A stretch of DNA of 56,312 nt. It comes from CAZEPJ01 sp964514105. Its GTDB lineage: Bacteria; Desulfobacterota; Desulfocorpusculales; Desulfocorpusculum. The position numbers and the translations under genes are program-made. The stretch is from NCBI GenBank assembly GCA_964514105.1, contig CAZEPJ010000022.1, forward strand, positions 1 to 56,312, in the 5' to 3' direction. The notes beneath the pieces are model-generated. The model ran no database searches, was not told the origin of the DNA, and saw only the letters and a list, made by a program, of their open reading frames with translations. Below are positions 51,350 through 56,312 of this stretch, piece by piece (the first letter of the stretch is position 1; every line of letters begins with the position of its first letter).

Positions 51350-52342
51350 TCAGCGCAGGTTCCACACGAGCATGCGCCACAGGTCGGAGAGGCCCATCTC
51401 CCGGACCACCGTGGGCTCGTATCCGCAGTGCATCATGCAGTGCCGGCAGCGGGGATCCCTGCCCTCCACGAATCGCTCCCAGTCGGTCCGCTCCATGAGT
51501 TCCCCGAAGGTATGGTAGTGCGCGTCGGTGATCAGGTAGCAGGGCGCCTTCCAGCCGGCGGGGTTGCGCGTCGGGTTCCCCCACGGGGTGCACTTCATGC
51601 TCCTGTGACCGCGAAGGAAATCCAGGTACGGGGGGGTGCTGATGATCCGGTACTTGCGGCACAGGGGCTCGATCTCCCGGAACTTGCGCACGATTTCGTC
51701 CCGGCTCAAGAATAGCCCGTCGGCCACGGCCTCGTAATGATAGGCCGGGGCCAGCAGGAGCCCGTCCACCCCCGCCTGGGTCAGGATGTGGAAGAGCAGG
51801 TCGATCTGCTCAGGGTCCGTCTCCCGGTAGATGGTGGTGTTGGTGGTGACGCGGAATCCCTGCTTCTTGGCCGCACGGATGCCTTCCATGGCGCGATCGA
51901 AGGTCCCGGGCGTGCCGATGATCCGGTCATGGACCTCCCGGGGGCCGTCCACGTGCACGTTGAAGGTGAACCGGGAGGAGGGGTGAAAGAGGTGCAGGGA
52001 TCTGGAGAGCAAAACGCCGTTGGTGCAAAGGTAGATGTGACGGCCGCGGCGAAGCACCTCCCTGGACAGGGATGAGACCTCCCCGTACAGCAGCGGCTCG
52101 CCTCCGGTGATGGTCACCACCGGGGCCGGGCACTCCTCCACGGACCGGAGACACTCCTCCAGGCTGAGTTCCAGCCCCAGGGTGTCCCGGTATTCCCGGA
52201 TCCGCCCGCATCCAGAGCATTGGAGGTTGCAGCGGTGGGTGGGCTCCAGCATGAGCACCAGGGGAAAACGGTCCACACCCTTGATGGCGTTGGCCAGCAG
52301 GTAACGGGTCATGGAGAGATGGAGCGAGAGGGGGAATCTCAT
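51350..52342 (-). CDS. hpnH: Radical SAM hopanoid protein HpnH
   Basis: HpnH (330 aa) joins the 5'-deoxyadenosyl radical to diploptene to make adenosylhopane, the first step to extended hopanoids. The radical SAM cluster motif is CNLQCSGC (CxxxCxxC), preceded by LVLMLEPTHR. VVTITGGEPLLY, IYLCTNGVLL and FTFNVHVDGPREVHDRIIG are characteristic of HpnH. The C-terminal Cys-rich part (PRCRHCMMHCGYEPT) is conserved in the family. ATG at 52342 is chosen by homology; the frame is open upstream. It is 13 nt after the DUF116 gene. Confidence 0.93.
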   Translation of the reverse strand: MRFPLSLHLSMTRYLLANAIKGVDRFPLVLMLEPTHRCNLQCSGCGRIREYRDTLGLELSLEECLRSVEECPAPVVTITGGEPLLYGEVSSLSREVLRRGRHIYLCTNGVLLSRSLHLFHPSSRFTFNVHVDGPREVHDRIIGTPGTFDRAMEGIRAAKKQGFRVTTNTTIYRETDPEQIDLLFHILTQAGVDGLLLAPAYHYEAVADGLFLSRDEIVRKFREIEPLCRKYRIISTPPYLDFLRGHRSMKCTPWGNPTRNPAGWKAPCYLITDAHYHTFGELMERTDWERFVEGRDPRCRHCMMHCGYEPTVVREMGLSDLWRMLVWNLR

Positions 52343-52355
52343 GTCGGCTTCGCTT

Positions 52356-53213
52356 TCAGGCGCCCGCCCGCGCCTCACCCCCCCGGGGGGTTCGGGCGTT
52401 CTCGTAGAATTCCAGGGCCTGGCGGAATTCCTCCGGGTCGATGTGGGTGTTCTTGCACGGACCTTCCGGCCGCTTGTTGGGAATCCCGATGACCGGGATG
52501 TGGAGGGCCACGTCACGGATCCCGCTGATCAGATCCCGCTCGCACGCCAGGGCAATGATGAAGCTGGGCTTCTCCCGCCGGATGGCCTTGCGCGCCTCCT
52601 CGCCTCCCCCCGCCGTGGCCACCGAGTACGGACGTCCATCGGTCATCCGCTGGATCTCCTGGCGGGTCGTCTTGCTCAGGCATCTGGGCAGCAGGATGAG
52701 GAGGCGGGGCTCGCGCATGTGCCGGTTCTTGGAACGGGTCAGGGCGTTGTTGGCCTTGATGAAGGAGTTGGCCACGCGATCTCGGGAAATGCCCATCCTT
52801 CCCCCGAGCCAGGTCGCCTTGGGCAGGAGCCACAGCACGATGCGTTCGCTCCACCCATAGGGGAGAAGACAGACCGTCTTGGTGGTCATCTCGAGCAGCA
52901 CGAGCCCGCAGCAGCAGACCGCCCCTGCCAGGAAGCCCCAGAACACCGCCCGGGCTGTCCACCGCAGGGCAGGCGACCACGCGTCGACTCGAGGCGCGGC
53001 CAGATACGCGACCCCGAGGAGGAGTCCCACCAAACCCAGGCAGACCAGCGAGGCCAGGATGACGAACCTTCCCTGGGGCTCATCGATCTCCCCCTCCCGG
53101 GTGCCGTCCCAGTCCTCCCACTCATCCCCCAGCTTGCGGTCCTTGGAGACCCGCCCGGCCTCGGGAGGAGCTTCCTTGTCCTGTCGCTCAGCAGGTTCCC
53201 ATTCGAAGGGCAT
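52356..53213 (-). CDS. DUF116 family membrane protein
   Basis: This 285-residue protein has an acidic, charged N-terminus, two membrane segments (VILASLVCLGLVGLLLGVAYL and a second around residues 85-110), and a cytoplasmic DUF116 domain. The domain shows LLILLPRCLS, FIIALACERDLISGI and GPCKNTHID; the conserved cysteines suggest a metal or redox site. Its function is not known. It lies between hpnA and hpnH with short gaps, which makes it a candidate hopanoid-tailoring gene. A GTG at 53219 is an alternative start. Confidence 0.85.
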   Translation of the reverse strand: MPFEWEPAERQDKEAPPEAGRVSKDRKLGDEWEDWDGTREGEIDEPQGRFVILASLVCLGLVGLLLGVAYLAAPRVDAWSPALRWTARAVFWGFLAGAVCCCGLVLLEMTTKTVCLLPYGWSERIVLWLLPKATWLGGRMGISRDRVANSFIKANNALTRSKNRHMREPRLLILLPRCLSKTTRQEIQRMTDGRPYSVATAGGGEEARKAIRREKPSFIIALACERDLISGIRDVALHIPVIGIPNKRPEGPCKNTHIDPEEFRQALEFYENARTPRGGEARAGA

Positions 53214-53221
53214 CGGCACCG

Positions 53222-54214
53222 TCACCCCTTGACGTATCCGTGTTCTCGAAACCAGTCCACCGCTTCCTTCAGGGCCACATCCACCGGGGTCTGGGGCATT
53301 CCCAACTCTCGGACCGCCTTGGAGGCGTCGAAATACATGCGCTTGGCCGCCATGCGGACCCCGTCCAGGGGGATGCGCGGTTCCCCATGGGTGACCCATC
53401 GGCTCCAGGCCTCATTGACATGGGCCATCCAGAGCACGGGCTTCCGGGGAAGGCGCCACCGGGGCGCGGGCAGTCGGGAGATATCCGCCAGCATCTGCAG
53501 GATCTGGCGCAGGGTCAGATTGCAGTTTCCCAGGATGTATTTCTCCCCTTGCCTCCCCCGCTCCCAGGCCAGCAAATGCCCGTGCGCCACGTCCCGGACG
53601 TGGACCAGGTTCAGGCCGGTGTCCACGTACGCCGGCATCCGCCGGTTGAGGAAATCCACCACCATCCGGCCCGTGGGGGTGGGCTTGCGGTCGCCGGGCC
53701 CCACGGGCGTGCTGGGGTTGACGATGACCACATCCTGCCCCCGCATGGCAGCGGCCAGGGCCTCTTGCTCCGCCAGGAACTTGGAGCGCTTGTACGGCCC
53801 CGGGAGCTCTTCCAGACAGACCGGCGTCGTCTCGGTCCCCGGCGATCCGTCCGGCGGGATCCCCAGGGCCCCGACGCTGCTGGTGTGGACGACCCTTGGG
53901 ACGCCGGCCCTGCGGGCCGCGCCAAGCACGTTGCGGGTCCCGTCCACGTTGATGGCCATCATGGCGCCCGGATCCGGTACCCAGAGTCTGTAGTCCGCGG
54001 CCGCATGGAACACGGCGTCACACCCCCGGGCACAGGCCGCCACCGCGCCTTCGTCCCGAAGGTCCCCCGGGACGACCTCCACGGCGGGATGGGAGGGGAG
54101 AAAGCGTTCGCTGCCGCTGCGGACCAGGCACCGGACCTGGACCTTCCGCTCTATCAGGAGCCCCAGGAGATTGCCTCCGACGAATCCCGTCGCGCCTGTG
54201 AGCATCACCCGCAT
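53222..54214 (-). CDS. hpnA: Hopanoid-associated sugar epimerase HpnA
   Basis: HpnA (330 aa) is an NAD-dependent epimerase/dehydratase of the extended SDR family found with hopanoid genes. The NAD-binding motif is TGATGFVGGN, the catalytic Tyr-Lys pair is in GPYKRSKFLAEQEA (YxxxK), and FHAAADYRLW, NVDGTRNVL and VIVNPSTPVGPGD are typical. Its exact step in side-chain assembly is not settled. A GTG at 54223 overlaps the shc stop (GTGA), so the true start may be three codons further upstream than the ATG at 54214. Confidence 0.92.
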   Translation of the reverse strand: MRVMLTGATGFVGGNLLGLLIERKVQVRCLVRSGSERFLPSHPAVEVVPGDLRDEGAVAACARGCDAVFHAAADYRLWVPDPGAMMAINVDGTRNVLGAARRAGVPRVVHTSSVGALGIPPDGSPGTETTPVCLEELPGPYKRSKFLAEQEALAAAMRGQDVVIVNPSTPVGPGDRKPTPTGRMVVDFLNRRMPAYVDTGLNLVHVRDVAHGHLLAWERGRQGEKYILGNCNLTLRQILQMLADISRLPAPRWRLPRKPVLWMAHVNEAWSRWVTHGEPRIPLDGVRMAAKRMYFDASKAVRELGMPQTPVDVALKEAVDWFREHGYVKG

Positions 54215-54219
54215 GGCCT

Positions 54220-56175
54220 TCACCGCCCGGCGGCCGGCCTTCCGGAGACAAAGGCCAGATATCGCCCCAGGGCCATGAGGGGGAAGCAATTCCGGTAGTT
54301 GTGGTACCGGATCATGAAGTACTTGGGGAAACCGGTGCCCGTGAACGCCTCTTCCGACCACGAGCCGTCCTCCTCCTGGTGAGCCAGGAGGTATTGGATC
54401 CCGCGGGAGGCCTCCCCGCTTCCCCCTTCCCCCGCCGCCAGCAGCGCCATGATGGCCCACGCCGTCTGGGAGGGCGTGCTGGGACCCGTTCCCCGAAGCT
54501 CGGGACGCGCGTACGAGTCGCACGTCTCCCCCCAGCCCCCATCCCAGTTCTGATGCGCCTTCAGCCAACGGACGGACTTGCGGATCCACGGTGCCTGCAT
54601 GTCCTCGCCGATGGAGGCCAACCCCAGGAGGACCGACCAGGTGCCGTAGATGTAATTGACCCCCCAGCGCCCCCACCAGCAGCCGTCGGGCTCCTGGATC
54701 TCCTTGAGGAATGCTATGGCCCGCCGGGCAATGGGATCCGCCACGCCCCGTCCGAATTGCCCCATCAACTCCAGGACGCGGCCCGTGAGATCGGCGGTAG
54801 GCGGGTCCAGGTTGGCCTCCAGGTCTGCGAATGGGATCCGGTTGAGGAACGCCTTGTCGTTGTTCACGTCGAAGGCCCCCCAACCGCCGTTGCGGCTTCG
54901 CATGCCCAGGACCCACCGGATTCCCCTGCGGATTCGTTCGTCGGACTCGGGATCGGGGTCCGGCCACAGGCGCTTGAGGGTCATGAGGACCACCGCCGAG
55001 TCGTCCACGTCGGGATACCAGTTATTGGCGAACTCGAACGCCCATCCCCCGGGAGGCAAAGAGGGGTTCTTCACCTGCCAATCCCCGCCCTGGAAGATCT
55101 GCTGATCCAGGAGCCAGCGCCTGGCCCGCACCAGTGCCGGGTGGTCTTGGGGCAGTCCGGAATCCAACAGGGCGATACACGTCAGAGGCGTATCCCAGAC
55201 CGGGGAGATGCACGACTGGAGGCGGAGCCTGCCGTCCCCCCGGAGCTCGAATCCTTCCAGGGCGCTCAGCCCCTTTCGAATCACGGGATGGTCCACGGGA
55301 TACCCCAGACAGGTCAAGGCCAAGATGGCGTTGACCATGGCCGGCTGGATCCCCCCCCAGTCCCCGGTGGCCTCCTGGTGCTCCACGATCCATGCTTCCA
55401 CCCGCTTGAGGGCCTTTGGCCGGAACGGGCGGATTCCCGAGCGCTCCACCCCCTTGAGCAGGCTGTTGAGCACCAGGAAGAACCCCTCCCAGGAGAGATG
55501 ATCGGGCCGCGGCCTCGACGATGCCCGGCGGCCGGGGCCTGTCAGTTCCTCTACGCCCAGTGACGGGGGCAGGGGGACGACGGGGCGATGGTCCAGGAGG
55601 ACGGATATGGGGATCAAGGTGGCCCTGGCCCAACTGGAGAAATCGTACACCGAGACCGGGAACCAGCCGGGCAGGAGGATCATCTCCACCGGCAGCGCGG
55701 GCAGGCGGCACCAGGGATACTGGCCGAAGAGGGCCAGGAAGATCCGGGTGAAGATCCGCGTCGCCTCGATGCCGCCTCGCTCCAGGATGACCTCACGGGC
55801 CCGCTCCATCCGGAGATCGTGGGGAGAGATGCCCGCCAGCTTCAGCGCGAAGTACGCCTCGGTGGTCGTGCTCACCTCCGGGGGCCCATCATGGTAGATG
55901 GCCCAGGATCCGTCCTGCCTCTGGTGGTCCAGGATATACCGGGCCATCTGCTGCTCCCTGTCCCTGTCCTCGATGCCCAGAAACCGGAACAGCATCAGGT
56001 ATTCGGCCGTGATGGTGACGTTGGACTCGAGCTCGTACCACCAGTACCCCTCGGGGCTCTGATCCCTGAGGAACCGGCTCTGGGCCCGGGAGATGGAGCA
56101 CAGGAGATCCCGGGCGGAGGGGATCGACTGCTCCCCTGGGGCCGACGGCACGGCCAGGACCTGCCTCGCGATCAT
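54220..56175 (-). CDS. shc: Squalene-hopene cyclase
   Basis: This 651-residue triterpene cyclase turns squalene into hopene/diplopterol at the inner membrane. The catalytic acid motif DxDD is present as DVDDSAV (D389, D391, D392), together with several QW repeats (for example QRQDGSWAIY, QEPDGCWWGRW, HQNWDGGWGE). Length and domain order are standard. ATG at 56175, with GAGGAGGAG in front, is the start; ATGs further upstream lie in the promoter or before it. It is the first gene of shc-hpnA-DUF116-hpnH-cruF-like. Squalene-making genes (hpnC, D, E) are not in the window. Confidence 0.95.
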   Translation of the reverse strand: MIARQVLAVPSAPGEQSIPSARDLLCSISRAQSRFLRDQSPEGYWWYELESNVTITAEYLMLFRFLGIEDRDREQQMARYILDHQRQDGSWAIYHDGPPEVSTTTEAYFALKLAGISPHDLRMERAREVILERGGIEATRIFTRIFLALFGQYPWCRLPALPVEMILLPGWFPVSVYDFSSWARATLIPISVLLDHRPVVPLPPSLGVEELTGPGRRASSRPRPDHLSWEGFFLVLNSLLKGVERSGIRPFRPKALKRVEAWIVEHQEATGDWGGIQPAMVNAILALTCLGYPVDHPVIRKGLSALEGFELRGDGRLRLQSCISPVWDTPLTCIALLDSGLPQDHPALVRARRWLLDQQIFQGGDWQVKNPSLPPGGWAFEFANNWYPDVDDSAVVLMTLKRLWPDPDPESDERIRRGIRWVLGMRSRNGGWGAFDVNNDKAFLNRIPFADLEANLDPPTADLTGRVLELMGQFGRGVADPIARRAIAFLKEIQEPDGCWWGRWGVNYIYGTWSVLLGLASIGEDMQAPWIRKSVRWLKAHQNWDGGWGETCDSYARPELRGTGPSTPSQTAWAIMALLAAGEGGSGEASRGIQYLLAHQEEDGSWSEEAFTGTGFPKYFMIRYHNYRNCFPLMALGRYLAFVSGRPAAGR

Positions 56176-56212
56176 GCCAAAGCTCCTCCTCGGACGATGT
56201 GCAATTCGGGTC

Positions 56213-56241
56213 ATGATAAAGAAAAAGGGACGCACTGTCCA
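56213..56241 (-). promoter_or_regulatory. Promoter of the hopanoid operon
   Basis: On the minus strand, TGGACA (56241-56236) and TATCAT (56218-56213), each five of six to consensus, are 17 bases apart. Transcription should start near 56206, about 30 bases before the shc ATG at 56175. Confidence 0.7.
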
Positions 56242-56263
56242 GGGGAGGCGGCTGCGAGCGGCA

Positions 56264-56292
56264 TTGCCCATGTGCCGCGATCATGATAATAT
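56264..56292 (+). promoter_or_regulatory. Possible divergent promoter reading out of the window
   Basis: TTGCCC (56264-56269) and TAATAT (56287-56292) are 17 bases apart on the plus strand, in an AT-rich patch. It would drive a gene beyond the right edge. Confidence 0.35.
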
Positions 56293-56312
56293 TGTTTGAA
56301 TTTAGGGCCTGC

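Noticed and set aside
52311..53993. A 560-codon plus-strand frame across the hpnH, DUF116 and hpnA genes.
   Set aside because: It is antisense to three recognised genes and has no recognisable domain.
1..56312. CRISPR arrays, insertion sequences, integrase genes, tRNA or rRNA genes.
   Set aside because: No regularly spaced repeats, transposase motifs, terminal inverted repeats or tRNA-like cloverleaf sequences were found on reading.

Overview
The window is a GC-rich, gene-dense piece of a Gram-negative bacterial chromosome. The order rimP-nusA-infB-ylxP-rbfA-nrnA-truB-rpsO-pnp-M16 peptidase-dut is the one I associate with Desulfuromonadales and related deltaproteobacterial lineages. Hopanoid genes, a tungsten aldehyde:ferredoxin oxidoreductase, outer-membrane proteins, an AsmA protein and an O-antigen-ligase-like protein fit an anaerobic or facultative Gram-negative of that broad group (Desulfobacterota-, Methylomirabilota- or Rokubacteria-like). 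The exact phylum cannot be settled from the sequence alone. I see no tRNA, rRNA, insertion sequence, prophage or CRISPR array.

Layout. (1) 1-12001, plus strand: translation, ribosome-maturation and RNA-decay operon, with many overlapping stops and starts and a terminator-like hairpin directly before rimP. (2) 12044-12758: a 33-residue bS22/COX24-type basic protein with its own promoter, then a small TPR membrane protein. (3) 12850-16638: a cluster with a strong promoter and palindromic operator, a ribbon-helix-helix (RHH) protein, two alkaline-phosphatase-superfamily enzymes and an APS kinase. The RHH protein and the kinase end in the same kind of RL..LGY tail. (4) 16749-18885: tungsten aldehyde oxidoreductase, preceded by a possible 18-codon leader and followed by a coupled MoaD-like sulfur carrier. 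(5) 18882-26258: an 83-residue orphan, then a Liv-type ABC transporter operon with an acyl-CoA synthetase inserted between livG and livH. (6) 26371-29575, minus strand: AsmA-family protein and aquaporin Z.

(7) 29968-39750, plus strand: an envelope module of O-antigen-ligase-like polymerase with TPR tail, CHASE2-adenylate cyclase, FecR-like secreted protein, exported TPR-CHAT protease with a possible lectin-like N-terminus, and a secreted propeller/IPT protein. (8) 39801-41662, minus strand: outer-membrane barrel protein with its own promoter and terminator. (9) 41722-48878, minus strand: AddB-AddA helicase-nuclease. (10) 48987-56241: a hopanoid/carotenoid locus, with a HAD phosphatase and HpnG on plus, and squalene-hopene cyclase, HpnA, a DUF116 protein, HpnH and a CruF-like carotenoid protein on minus.

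The best candidates for undescribed biology are the RHH/phosphodiesterase/APS-kinase cluster (12850-16638) and the envelope signalling-protease cluster (30074-39750). Both are built from recognisable domains in arrangements for which I know no assigned function.
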